Source: Undaria pinnatifida (Eukaryota; Sar; Phaeophyceae; Laminariales; Alariaceae). From it: a DNA stretch of 64,000 nucleotides. Position numbers and translations under genes: made by a program. Shown here in pieces: positions 10,475-20,838 of the stretch. Below the pieces are notes generated by a model that was not told the DNA's origin, searched no databases, and worked only from the letters and a program-made list of their open reading frames with translations. Within the stretch, counting starts at the first letter, position 1. Each line of letters starts with the position of its first letter. The stretch is from assembly GCA_012845835.1 (NCBI GenBank), contig JABAKD010000013.1, positions 3,581,128 through 3,645,127 on the forward strand, read 5' to 3'.

Positions 10475-10545
10475 ATAAAAATTAAAATACACTCCTCCAG
10501 CTGTGAGATCGAATGTTTTGTCGAAGCTCATCTTTGCGATATAAA
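10475..10545 (+). repeat. X1 head fragment
   Basis: Head only (CAGCTGTGAGATCGAA, then CTCATCTTTGC), preceded by AT-rich sequence. Confidence 0.7.
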
Positions 10546-10609
10546 AGTAGCATATATGTATATGACGCGTGCTACTACTACGATAGAGCTTGGTGCACCA
10601 ATTGTTTTC

Positions 10610-10745
10610 CGAGGTTCTTCAATTTGGAAGAGCTCAAGACATGTCCCGAAAGCTCCCAAAAAAAAAGCTGATTTCGAGCAAGAAGCGTAAATAAAACTGC
10701 TGCGGGATGGGGAGATGAAAAATCCTATGGGGCCCCTTCAAGTAT
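10610..10745 (-). repeat. G1 repeat copy
   Basis: Contains GGTTCTTCAATTTGG, CAAGACATGTC, GCTGATTTCGAG and ATGAAAAATCCTATGGGG in the order found in the copies at 56590 and 61085. Confidence 0.65.
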
Positions 10746-10984
10746 AATAGGTAGGTATACACAACGAGAATCGCGTGCAAGAAAAAAGGCCTACCTGGTA
10801 TTTGCGACGATATTGGGTTGATGAGGAGTCCCCGCGTCGTTCAGAATGATAGTAAGTGCTGTACTTCTATCGCAGCATGCATCATGGTAGTGTATATATG
10901 TTTTTGTTTTTGTTTATTTCGTATTTCTCTCTTCCAATGTATTTCTGTTGCTGACGTATGTATGTTGTGCCTGTCGTACCCAGT

Positions 10985-11138
10985 ACTAGGGCATGACATT
11001 GCGTTGTCGAATGCATTACGATGCATTATCTCTGTGTCGTGGCTTGTGACCACAGAGCTGATCTTTCTAGGGTGAAGAATCAGTACGGACACTGGGTGTG
11101 CTGGATGTCGACGAGTAGAAGAACGGTTTAATGTGAAG

Positions 11139-11178
<40 letters not shown>
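10985..11178 (+). repeat. B1 repeat ending in (AC)n
   Basis: Contains TTGTGACCACAGAGCTGATC, GTACGGACACTGGGTGTGCT and GGTTTAATGTGAAGAACAC, followed directly by (AC)19 at about 11141-11177. The same 3' end runs into (ACC)n at 35981, so the microsatellite seems to grow from the family's 3' end. Confidence 0.75.
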
Positions 11179-11181
<3 letters not shown>

Positions 11182-11203
11182 CTAGGTAGACCCTCTGGCA
11201 TTA

Positions 11204-11445
11204 GACCGATTCTACGATAATAGCCCCCCCCCAAAAAACAGCGATTTCTGAACGTTTCGCGGCTGCCCAGAATACGAGGGAAGATGCCATGAAAATCATA
11301 CTTTCATACATTTTCTCATTCGCGAAGGACTACCGACCGATAACGTTGGGGTGGCAAGGGACACCGTACTTCAGCAGATACGGCCGTGTGGGCTAGTTTC
11401 AAAACCGGCGATTTCGTTAAATGAAAGTTGGGGGGGCTACCGTAG
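11204..11445 (+). mobile_element. M2 inverted-terminal-repeat element
   Basis: Same layout as 7888-8127: GACCGATTCTACGAT, then a C-run on the left; CGATTTCGTTAAATGAAAG, a G-run and GGCTACCGTAG on the right. Confidence 0.8.
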
Positions 11446-11454
11446 ACCCTCTCT

Positions 11455-11600
11455 CTGGCATTTGCAGGGGGAGTCACCGACCTTTATCCTCCGCGCACAC
11501 CCCCCGTAACATGCGCGCGCGATCGAAGTATCACACGCAGCTTAGCTTGCAAAAAGCTGAGTTTTGGTCAAAAAAACATTCTTGGTGGACCCCGATCTCG
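11455..11600 (-). repeat. Degenerate X1 fragment
   Basis: Contains CGATCGAAGTATCACACGCA and a GAGTTTTGGTCAAAAA variant of the head. Similar degenerate heads lie at 23165 and 61520. Confidence 0.55.
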
Positions 11601-11838
11601 CAGCTAGCTGAAGAATGAAGAGAGTGTGTGTGTTTTTTTTATTTTTTTGTAATTATATACCTCGAGAGAGAGCGCACCACCCTCTCCTCACCAAAAAATT
11701 CATTTTTTAGGTCGAGTAAACTGCAAGTGCAACCCCCCGATCGATGGAAGAAACCCACGATCACCTCTCTAGGAATAACAAAAAAAATATTCATGTATAT
11801 ATATATATCATGAAAAACAACAATAAATATCGTACCTG

Positions 11839-12210
11839 TGTTAAGATATTAGTGGGGTATTAGTCCGTTTGACCACTTGCAACTGGTTAACCAATAGCTT
11901 ACCCAAACTAAGCCTTATAACACTCTCCCCCCCTGAAACGGCGGGATAGCAGGTCGGCCGGATATACGGGCGGACCTGTCAATTATCCAAGCCGTTTCAT
12001 TTCCTGGGGATACCAGGAAGAGTATTTTTCAAGTTCGACATGGGAAAATCTGAAAAGTTTATTATTGTGGATGGTGGGGATCGAACCCACGACCCAAAAA
12101 ACCCATGGTCTGTCGACGACGCCATTTGTTAAGGAATTAGTGGGGTATTAGTCCGTTTGACCACTTGCAACTGGTTAACCAATAGCTTACCCAAACTAAG
12201 CCTTATAACA
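11839..12210. mobile_element. TRIM-like miniature LTR element
   Basis: Two 84-base direct repeats (11839-11922 and 12127-12210) differ only near their starts. Each begins TGTTAAG and ends TTATAACA, the TG...CA form of LTRs. They enclose 204 bases with no coding capacity. CCTG stands outside both ends (11835-11838 and 12211-12214), a 4-base target duplication. On the minus strand the interior next to the LTR has a tRNA T-arm-like stretch, GTGGGTTCGATCCCCAC (about 12070-12095). TRIM elements are short LTR retrotransposons without genes and depend on partner enzymes. Confidence 0.82.
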
Positions 12211-13130
12211 CCTGGTATTAATTAATGACTTTCCGACTCGATTTTTTCTTAAAATGGGGTTATTAACGCCGTTCTTTATTTTAGAGCGACAGTACCTAAA
12301 GTTACAAGTACCGCTTTCTTCGATAAAATGGTTGACAGTATGCTTTTTTGAATTTTTAATATATATATATGTAGACTATAACTCCAACCCCAAGACCCTA
12401 ACCCGAACCCCCCAGTAACTCAGCAGTAGTGAGTGGTAGTATCAACCGAAAGATGTAGGAGCCTCGCGGGTGAAACCCCCTCATCATGTGCGTTTCGTCC
12501 CGTACATACATACATACATACAGCAGCAGTACTTGTGTGCGTTAACCATTCATTTTCTCGAAAAAAGTGGCGCAGAGCTCTATAGCTACTGTTTACTAGA
12601 GCCCCAACACCCCTAGTCTCTCCCTGTACTAAGCCCAAGTAATCTTGTCCCCCGAATACCCAGTAGGCTACGTACTACGCGGTATAAAAAAAGGGGGTCC
12701 CTTTAGGACCTACACACCATGGTACATTTTTCGCAGCGTGTTGGCTGGGGTCACTCGCGCGAGTATCTAGCCCCCCAGCTGCTGTGTGTTTCCTTTTTGC
12801 ACGGTCGCAAGTTGTCGAGCGCGCTTTCGCGTGCGTGTGTCGTTTTTCCAAAAGGTGGTCAAAATCAAATCCGCGAGGAGAGATGGATGGAGAGAACAAT
12901 GGCAAAAGCTACGTACGTACGTACAACATGCGTACGTACGACGATGCAATAAAAAGATCGCGCGTACACGCAGTACCGCGCGGGGTAGTCTGTTCATCCG
13001 CGAGTCCGCGAGAGACGGAGTCACCTCGCCGGGTTTCCACGATGTATGAAGTAGTAGTAGCAGTTTTCGTCTGAATGAAACGTTTTCTGACTATCGGGGC
13101 CCCTTGACTGACCCAAAATCGTCGGAGAAA
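12211..13130. other. No gene recognised; small simple repeats
   Basis: AT-rich sequence followed by mixed sequence. It contains an (AT)n run near 12361, a CCCTAACCC-like patch near 12390, (ATAC)4-5 at about 12505-12522 and GTAC-rich repeats at 12910-12942. No supported exon. Confidence 0.5.
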
Positions 13131-13174
13131 AAAAAAAAAAAAAACGCCAGCCATTTTTTTCTTGCATGATATAT

Positions 13175-13900
13175 ATTATAAAAAATGAAAACACACTCCA
13201 GCTGTGAGATCGAAGATTTCGTCGAAACTCATCTTGGCAAGCTGTGTGTGATACTCCGATCGCGCGCATTACGAGTTGTGTGTCCTCATTAAGGATATAG
13301 GTCGGCGACTCCCCTTACAACTACAGTGTAGCTATCAGGGTCAACAGGATGATTTTAGTCAGTCTGTGCGCGGAAACTATAAAACCCGTTTCTGAGGGGG
13401 ACAAAATCTGACAGCAGTGAAGGGAAATGTATCATTTTATCAAGTGAATCTTGTAAGTCGAATAACCGGTGAGGGGGGTGGGGCGGAGTTTTGAAGGACG
13501 TGGGGGCCTGGTTTTGATCAAAAGCGAGCGGGTTTGGAGGGGGGGTCGGGGGGGGGGGGAAAGGGGGCAATTTGTGCATGTAAGCTATAAATCCTTTCGA
13601 GGGGATAAATCTGACGGTTTTGGCACCAGTATATTATTGGGGGCGGGGGGGGGGGGTTGGGGCGGGGGGGGGGAGGGGAGGGGCGGGGGGGGGCAGCTCA
13701 ATATGTGCATGGAAACTATACATTATTTTGAGGGGATAAATGTGACGGTTTTGGAAATAATACATCAGTTTATCATGTATATCCTGGGGTAAGTCGTACA
13801 ATCAGTGAGTACAGAGAGGGTGGAGTGTTCGAGGGGGTGGGGTTGGGATGGGTTGGGGGGGAGGTGGGGGGTGTGGGGGCGGGGGGGGGGCGGGGGGGAG
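13175..13900 (+). repeat. X1 repeat, long copy with poly-G subunits
   Basis: Head at about 13199, then the CGGCGACTCCCC and GTCAACAGG segments. Three diverged copies of the GTGC-TG-AACTATA, AAATCTGAC subunit lie near 13360, 13575 and 13705, separated by G-runs of up to 10 bases. Confidence 0.85.
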
Positions 13901-14712
13901 GAAGGGCTTTAGGTGAGGGGTTTGTTATACGTGTGGTGCTAGGTCTAGGCGATGGTGCGGGTGATGGGGAAGAAGGGGGCGTTCGAGGCGGGGTGGGGGG
14001 GGGGAACACAGCGGCATGGATGGCTCTCGAAAGATAATGAGGTGATATCCTGTGCGTGAAGTGTTTATTAATGTGGCGGATTTCGATATTTGGTGGGGCG
14101 TTTGAGTAAGGGAGAGCAAGAGGGGGGGGGGGGGGGGGGGGGGGATTTTTTAGGAGGTTTAGGTCACAAATAATATTCAAATACCCTTCGGCTGTGAGAT
14201 CAAAGATATGTAGCAGCTTGTTGTACGCGTGGTGCTAGGTCTAGGCGATCGTGCAGGTGGTCGGAAAAGAGGGGGCGTTGGAGGGGGGGGGGGGTGGGGG
14301 GGTGGGGGGGGGGGAGGAAGGGCTTTAGGTGAGGGGTTTGTTATACGAGTGGTGCTAGGTCTAGGCGATGGTGCGGGTGATGGGGGAGAAGGGGGCGTTC
14401 GAGGCGGGGGGGGGGGGGGGGACACAGCGGCATGGATGGCTCTCGAAAGATAATGAGGTGATATCCTGTGCGTGAAGTGTTTATTAATGTGGCGGATTTC
14501 GATATTTGGTGGGGCGTTTGAGTAAGGGAGAGCAAGAGGGGGGGGGGGGGGAGATTTTTTAGGAGGTTTAGGTCACAAATAATATTCAAATACACTTCGG
14601 CTGTGAGATCAAAGATATGTAGCGGCTTGTTATACGCGTGGTGCTAGGTCTAGGCGATCGTGCAGGTGGTCGGAAAAGAGGGGGCGTTGGATGGGGGGGG
14701 GGGGGGGGGGTT
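13901..14712 (+). repeat. 416-base tandem duplication within X1 tail
   Basis: Unit 1 (13901-14316) and unit 2 (14317 to about 14712) match at a constant 416-base offset. GCGGCATGGATGGCTCTCG starts at 14011 and 14427, and AATATTCAAATAC at about 14171 and 14587. They are nearly identical apart from G-run lengths, so the duplication looks recent. Confidence 0.9.
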
Positions 14713-14769
14713 GGGGGGAAAATAATTGAATATATATTAGTCTCGTTGTACTCCCCCTTGCTAGTAAAA

Positions 14770-14810
14770 AGAGGCCATCATGGGATTTTTCATCCATCCG
14801 GAGGGTACGT

Positions 14811-14842
<32 letters not shown>

Positions 14843-15007
14843 CATCCTCGCTGTCTGGCGGACATGTGGGGAAAAATAAAGGTCAAAGCTCATCACACTT
14901 CCACGTATTTTCATGCGCGTCGTGTGTCGATTTAACTCAGTTGCTTTCGGAACCCAACGCTAGCTGGCGCATCCTTCGGATCCCACTACTGTTTGTAGTG
15001 GTACGTA
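14770..15007 (-). mobile_element. R1 retroposon, 5'-truncated, next to a G1 fragment
   Basis: A T-run of 25 or more (14813-14842) and CATCCTCGCTG lead back through the TATTTTCATGCGCGTCG and CTAGCTGGCGCATCC segments. GGTACGTA lies at about 14803-14810 and 15000-15007, a probable 8-base target duplication. ATGGGATTTTTCATCC at 14780 is a piece of G1. Confidence 0.78.
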
Positions 15008-15120
15008 CTATAGTAGTTTTGATTTTTATCTCCAAATCAGTTTTTGGGAGGGGTGACCTCGTAAGCTCCCAAATTGAGGAACCTCTCGCCAGAAAAAGAG
15101 TGGCTGTGCACCTCTATATC
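15005..15120 (+). repeat. G1 repeat copy
   Basis: Contains ATCTCCAAATCAGTTTTTGG, GCTCCCAAATTGAGGAACC, AGAAAAAGAGTGGC and TGCACCTCTATATCG. Confidence 0.7.
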
Positions 15121-15314
15121 GTCTTACACATACAGCACGCGTCGACTTACTCAAACCCGGTGGTGGTGTTAATGAGGGGAACCCCCGCTACGGTAATACC
15201 GCCGTGGCCTTGTGTGAAGACGGGTTTCCACATTTATTTGTTGTGAGGCGTTAACCCCAAAATCGTCGAAAATACGCCCCGTTTATTTTTGGTTGTTGGG
15301 GTATGACTCTCGCT

Positions 15315-15467
15315 ACATACAGTGGGATCCGAAGAGGGAGCGCCAGCTAGCGCTGGGTTGCGAAAGCAACTGAGTGAGTTGAATCGACACACACGACGCG
15401 TATGAAAATACGTGGAAGAGTGTGGTGAGCTTAAGCTTTATTTTGCCCCACCCGACGCCGGAGGATG

Positions 15468-15504
<37 letters not shown>

Positions 15505-15505
15505 A
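15315..15505 (+). mobile_element. R1 retroposon, 5'-truncated; intact TTAA site
   Basis: Runs from GTGGGATCCGAAG through TATGAAAATACGTGG to GCCGGAGGATG and a long A tail (about 15470-15501). It keeps GAGCTTAAGCTTTATT uninterrupted, the empty-site equivalent of the M1 insertion at 861-950. Confidence 0.85.
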
Positions 15506-15539
15506 ACTCGTTGCAAGTATTGTGTACCTAACCCCTGTG

Positions 15540-15715
15540 GGGGATTTCTCATCTCTCTCCGGTGGTGGTGGTCGCGCAGTACTATTTTGATCTCCAAAAT
15601 CAGTTTTTTTTGGGTCAAGACATGTCTTAAGCTCCCTACAAATTGAGGTAGGTTCCTCAGCAAAAAAAAAAAATGGTGTCTCACACACGCCTCTATTATC
15701 GTAGCACGCGTCCTG
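15540..15715 (+). repeat. G1 repeat copy
   Basis: Contains GGGATTTCTCATC, GATCTCCAAAATCAG, CAAGACATGTCTTAAGCTCC, ACAAATTGAGG and TATTATCGTAGCACGCGTC. Confidence 0.7.
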
Positions 15716-16079
15716 GATAATGTATACCTAGTACATTATATACTACATACTTTTTTTTGCCCCACCTCCTTCTTGGAGCCCGTTTTCTCTTATTTTGTAA
15801 TAAATTTTCAAGGACGTCAGCCGTGAGTTCGACGAATTGTTTTCGGGTGTTTTCACCTACTCTTGCCCCCTTCCTGTTTCTTCTTAGTGACCGCCTCATC
15901 AACAAAGCACCAACTCCTTTGGTAAAGGGACAATGTACATGGTGACTGAACCGGCCCGCGTGTAATTCAGGCAAATTTTGTTACACCTGGCCCTCGAAGA
16001 GAAGGGACAACGATATAGAACTTTTTGCGCTGTGAGACGTGAAGCACATAATAACTACTTCAGTATACTTTGACAATGG

Positions 16080-16185
16080 TCCATGTAGATATCGGAGTGT
16101 CACACATGTACAGCTCGTGCAAAGATGTGAGACTCGACGAAATCTTCGACTTCACAGCCGCTCGGGTGTGTATTTTTACTTTAAT
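16080..16185 (-). repeat. X1 head fragment
   Basis: Contains ATATCGGAGTGTCACACATG, then CGACGAAATCTTCGACTTC, a diverged head in reverse. Confidence 0.7.
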
Positions 16186-16299
16186 AATAATATAAAATAT
16201 ATAGTTCGTGCCAGTATAAGTTTACTACATGCGAGGGTTTCCTGGACAACTCTTAGGGAGCGCCGCGGGTGTGAGTACTAATATCGTATTAATATCTAT

Positions 16300-18130
16300 A
16301 GCGCGGCACCAACTACTCCATACAGTGCTGCTGTCGTGTGTAGATATATGGTACTGGGGCACAAGCTTGAACCCATACGCACCGCTTATTTTTGTTATCT
16401 AGAGCGCTCGAGGTATACCGTGCGTAACGCCGATCGAAATGCCGTTGATAGTGCTCGCGCACGTGCAAAGTACAAACTGTAATCTCTATTTCACAAAAAT
16501 GCGAGAATAACTCGCTTGCTTCACTACCCCACCAACAACCTCCCCGGCCCCCGTGCCCCCCGCCTCGGCACAACCCGACCAACAAGGAAACCCCTTTTCT
16601 TTCCCTCATATCATTTCTCTCTTCTCTCTCGCTTGTAAAACAAGTTGCACAGCGAAAAACCGCCGACGCACCAACAAGAACAACGTCAACACGACGATAT
16701 CAACGTGTGCGTGCGCATGCCCGTGCTCGCACGCTGCCATATAAATATTGTGTGTGTTGTTGCAGTCGACCGCCTCCTACCTAGCACCTCTGTTTAAGAA
16801 AATCAACCATTGTTTGGAGTTCTTCGTTACGAAACGCGCACCGCAACGCGAAACGCATCATCGCAACGCGCCGACCGAGGCGCGCCGTGCCCAGCAGGTG
16901 GAACACGCTTTTTTCTCTCAAGAAGATTTGTTCGTCCCAGAAAAAGCATCGGAGGTCCCGGCTTAGGGTCTTCCTTACCCTTGCGCAGCACAAAAAAATC
17001 ACGCATACGTCGAATGCGAACACACCCTCGGCCGCTATGCGTGCAGACCGCCCGCTAGAACCTCGAGTCAGTTACCGCTGCCCTACGGCTATTGCGGCGT
17101 GAGCGGCGGCGAACGAAATGAAACAAAATCAAAACACATCATCAAAAACGTATTCTGCGTCACAGAAACGACGTACTACGCCCCATTCCGAGGCGTGTGC
17201 GATGAACGCGGGTGTGCGCGTAAGCAGCGTTTTCGAACGACGCTTTCGCTCGGCGTAGTGGCTCAGCGATTTTGCCCAGCATTTGCGGTTCCAATTTGGT
17301 TGCAAATTTCGGGGGAAAAAAGAGGTTTCGAAGAAATTACGATAGTTTTTTTCTTAATTTATTTTTTTCGCCAACGAACACAGGGGGTGGTGGTACACGT
17401 GGAGATCATAATGCCGTAGGTTATCAAGTTCGTTTCGGGGAAACCGCAACGAACCAAAAACAATCAAAAACAATACAAAATAATGGAAACAGAACAGCGC
17501 AAGAAAAAAAAAACATAACCCGCCCCCCATAGATCGATAAATTAGAAGGCCTGGCAGAACGTAAAAAACTACACACAAAAACCCAACCCAAAAGCCAAAC
17601 CCAAAACAAACCTCTTTTAACTTTTTCGTTCGGACATCAGACGGCACGACACACACAAAAAAACCGCGCTTGAAGCCGCGACAAAGCCGAGCTCGGCTTC
17701 GCTCAGCTGCACTAAGCCAGCTGTAAACGTGGGCGCTTTGCTCATGAAACAAGAGAGGACAACGACAAGAGGAATCCCGCACGCACATAACACAAGAAGA
17801 GACCAGAAAAACACCAATACAGAAATAAATAGGTCAATATGGGGAAAAAAGAGAGAACAAGAAAAAAAAAGCAGCACTCGCCGCCTTGTTCGTCATCGGT
17901 GTACCTACTACCTACGCCGAGCGCAGAGGTGAAAGCCCACTCTGAGAGGGCACACGCACCTGCGAGAGAAAAAAACGGTCATCTCTTCCCGCTCACCCCC
18001 CCCCCCCCCTCTTTCTGATCGTTTGCAACGGGGTGACATTAACTCATCACCTCAAATTATCTCTAAAGGCAGGTGCAGCCGACACACTACACACAGGTGT
18101 AGCTTAGACGCTACACAGGTGTACAAGACA
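16300..18130. other. Mostly single-copy sequence, no gene recognised
   Basis: This stretch lacks the dispersed families found elsewhere. TATAAATA at about 16740, followed by TGTGTGTGTTGTTGCAG, has the look of an intron 3' end. The open frames after it (such as 16748-16966) show no recognisable motif. It may contain non-coding exons or downstream sequence of the minus-strand gene. Confidence 0.4.
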
Positions 18131-18180
18131 AATGTACCAGTGCCAATCTTCTAGTCCATCCCCCCCCCCACCCCTCCATA

Positions 18181-18285
18181 CTGCCTCGGTGGTGAAAACC
18201 CGACGTGCTCCGTCCCGGTATAGTAGGGATGCGAGGGTCTACGGTGGTACGACTACGGCCATGCACAAACCGAGTACACCCCCCC
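18181..18285 (+). repeat. K1 repeat copy
   Basis: Contains GTGAAAACCCGACGTGCTCC, GGATGCGAGGGTCTACGG, GACTACGGCCATGCACAA and GAGTACACC, in the same order as 63600-63705. Confidence 0.7.
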
Positions 18286-18405
18286 CCCCCTTCCATGCTG
18301 AATGCGACGGGGTGACACAAAACCTGTGGTCTTGATTCCTTATCTACACACAGGTGTAGTATACACACACGTGCAGTCAAATCGATCAACCTTCTAGCCC
18401 TTTCT

Positions 18406-18687
18406 TCAGGAATAAACAAACTGGTGTTTGAGTCTTCCTCCAAAAACAGGTGCATTATACCGCAGGAACAGCCATACAGCATGCAACAGAGCCCCAGCAT
18501 ACATCAACAGCGCACATCTGAACCCCCCCCCCCCTGCTACCCCCCGCGCATCACCGCCACCGCCACCATCGAAGCCAACCCCACGAATTCCATCACTCCG
18601 CATCGAATCTTCCTCCCGTATCATTTCTTGCTTGACCTTTGCCTCTTTCTGCCTCTCCAATTCTTCTCTCCTCTCTTGGGAATCCAT
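18406..18687 (-). CDS. Possible first exon, charged N-terminus, unknown product
   Basis: On the minus strand an ATG at 18687 opens a frame whose first 30 residues are strongly charged and helix-prone (MDSQERREELERQKEAKVKQ), followed by RGVGFDGGGGGDARG. After a G-run near 18530 the frame looks unlike protein, so any exon probably ends at one of the GGGGTAGCAG-like sites around 18545. I recognise no family and found no downstream exon. The alternative is a chance frame in purine-rich DNA. Confidence 0.25.
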   Translation of the reverse strand: MDSQERREELERQKEAKVKQEMIREEDSMRSDGIRGVGFDGGGGGDARGVAGGGGFRCALLMYAGALLHAVWLFLRYNAPVFGGRLKHQFVYS

Positions 18688-18957
18688 TTTACTACACGAT
18701 GATCGGGCAAGCCTCGAGTGAAGGTCAGTTATAACGATCTAATCATACCCAGGCCCACAACGGTCTACTTTTCTCCCGCCACAACACGCTTTGTAAGGTA
18801 AAAAGCTTGGGCGAGAGGGCAAAAACGGTGGCCGCCGGCGGATATGAGCGGGGGAGGGGATTCAGACAGTGCCAACAAAACAAAAAATCACGGTTTCCAA
18901 AATAAAATAAAAATGTAACCACAGGCAAGGTTTCACAACCTCGCCATTATATGCAAT

Positions 18958-19068
18958 TGAGGAAGGCCCAAGTTGGGCCAAGCCAAGCCAAGCCAAGCCA
19001 AGCCACGCCTAGCCAAGCCAAGTTACGTCACGCCACGCCACGCCACGCTAAACTCGGCCAAGCCAAAA
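18958..19068. repeat. AAGCC-type pentanucleotide array
   Basis: GCCAA units at about 18978-19022 grade into GCCAC units at 19029-19050. The same AAGCC pentamer opens the compound array in intron 3 at 22394. Confidence 0.85.
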
Positions 19069-19079
19069 CAACAACACTG

Positions 19080-20838
19080 CCCTTCTCGTCCCGCCTCCCC
19101 CCCCGACACTTTCGCGCCTTTAAGCACACACCATGGACAAAAACATGACGCTGGCGGGGAGGAAGGGGGTTCGAGGGAGGGAGGGGAGGCGAAGGGAGGG
19201 GGGGGGAGGAGGGATAAATAAATTACACGAGAAAAATCGCCCTCTCCTCCCTGCTGCCAACGATGCCGAAAGCAAATTCCGATCCGGCTCGACCCGGCCC
19301 GAAGGAACATAAATTATAGAGAAAGACAAAAGAAAGAAGTGCGGTACCGCAAGCTCTAGGGGGCAGGCAATAGACGAGGACGATCACCGCCACCACCATC
19401 AACTAACCAACCCAAGATGGGACGGGGCGGCGGCTAACTATGCACAGGCCCACCCCCATTATACCACGGCTTCCACGCTTACTTCTACTACTGCCAATAT
19501 TTTACCACAACCATTCGGCGATGTGGTCTCGACCAAAACCAAAAAAAAAAAAGAAGACGACACCAAAAAAAAAAGAAGTTGCGTTCCGCGACAAATTTCA
19601 CATCGCTCAAGATGAAAAAAAAAAGAAAGGAGGGTGCCATCGCTGCGCCACGTCGACTTCCGCAGCGAGTTTCTGCGTCTTTCACGCACGGAAACTCAAA
19701 ACCCCTCCTGCCCCTACTGCCCTACCGCTTCCCACCAAAAATTACCCCTCCCCTCAAGATGCGAGGGTCAACGGTCTTACGGTTAGGTCTACAGATGAAA
19801 TGAGTACACTCCCACATCTACCTTAGGGTCCTTAGGGTTTTAGAGTGCAGCTCACGCTTCATGCGACTCGCCGAACACCGCACCGCGCTTCGCGCTTGGT
19901 GCAGCCGCTGTCTGCCTGGCCGGTGAGAACCTGACCTGCTCCATCCTAGCAATATCGGGGTGGGGGGTCTATCGTCGTATGACTACGGCCGTGCATGAAC
20001 TGAGCACACCTCTTCTCTCCCCCCGTCGCGCCCACAAGCTACAAGATCAAGCCATCACCACCACCACCACCACCCCTTCCTCCTTCTCTCCCTCTAGCCC
20101 ACCCCGCGCTCCGTCTGCCCATCGTGCTTGCATTAATCGAAATCGGAGCCTAAGCAAAGCAAAAGCAAAGCAAAGGTAACCTCAGCTCCGCGCCGTGCGA
20201 CGTCGATCGGAAAATAACATCATGAAAATAAATGGGGGAAAAAAAAGGTGCCAGACAAAAAAAACGACCGCAACCGTTCGTTGATCAAAGCCACTCGCTT
20301 GGCTTTGTATTTGTATTGCTCTCTTTTTTTCGCCCCGGCCCACACCTCATGAGACAACCTCGAGACGACGTCCGAAAACAACACTAGAAAAAAAGAAAAT
20401 ATATAATTTAATTGTAGGTCCGTTTTTCTATCTGCATCTTCTCCCACGATTGCCACCATTGATCGCAAAAACGGAGCCCTCCATCCTCGCCCAGCCCCAA
20501 AACAGTAAAAGAGCAGCATCCGCAAAAACGGCGAGATTGAAACGAGAAACCGTCAATACACCAGCTTCTGCTCTAAAAAACAAGAAGAGAAAAAGGCCAA
20601 AAGAACAGCCCGAGACTGCAAAAAAAAGAAAATGTTTTTTTTTTCTTCTTTCCCCCTCTTTCCCCCTTTTTTTCCTGTCGGACCTCGTATAAATTGGGCC
20701 AACTTTTTTCCCGGAAAAATCGAACCAAAATCAGTGACTCTCCCTCGCCCCCACCCGCTCACCCACCCCACTTCCTCGCCTCCCCAGAAGACGACGTCAA
20801 AAGACAAAAGCCATAAATATGCCGATGTAATCTTCATG
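19080..20838. other. Downstream flank of the peroxiredoxin-like gene
   Basis: Mostly non-repeated purine- or pyrimidine-rich sequence. Two K1 relatives lie inside (about 19759-19828 and 19855-20010, the latter with CTTCATGCGACTCGCCGAAC). No supported exon. It may hold the 3' UTR, but I could not pick a poly(A) signal with confidence. Confidence 0.45.

Noticed and set aside
12058-12135. Functional tRNA gene inside the TRIM-like element
   Set aside because: Only the T-arm is convincing; there is no matching 5' acceptor strand and the D-arm is poor.
13175-14712. CRISPR-like array or satellite from regularly recurring X1 subunits
   Set aside because: Subunits are diverged, spacing is irregular, spacers are G-rich rather than unique, and the genome is eukaryotic.
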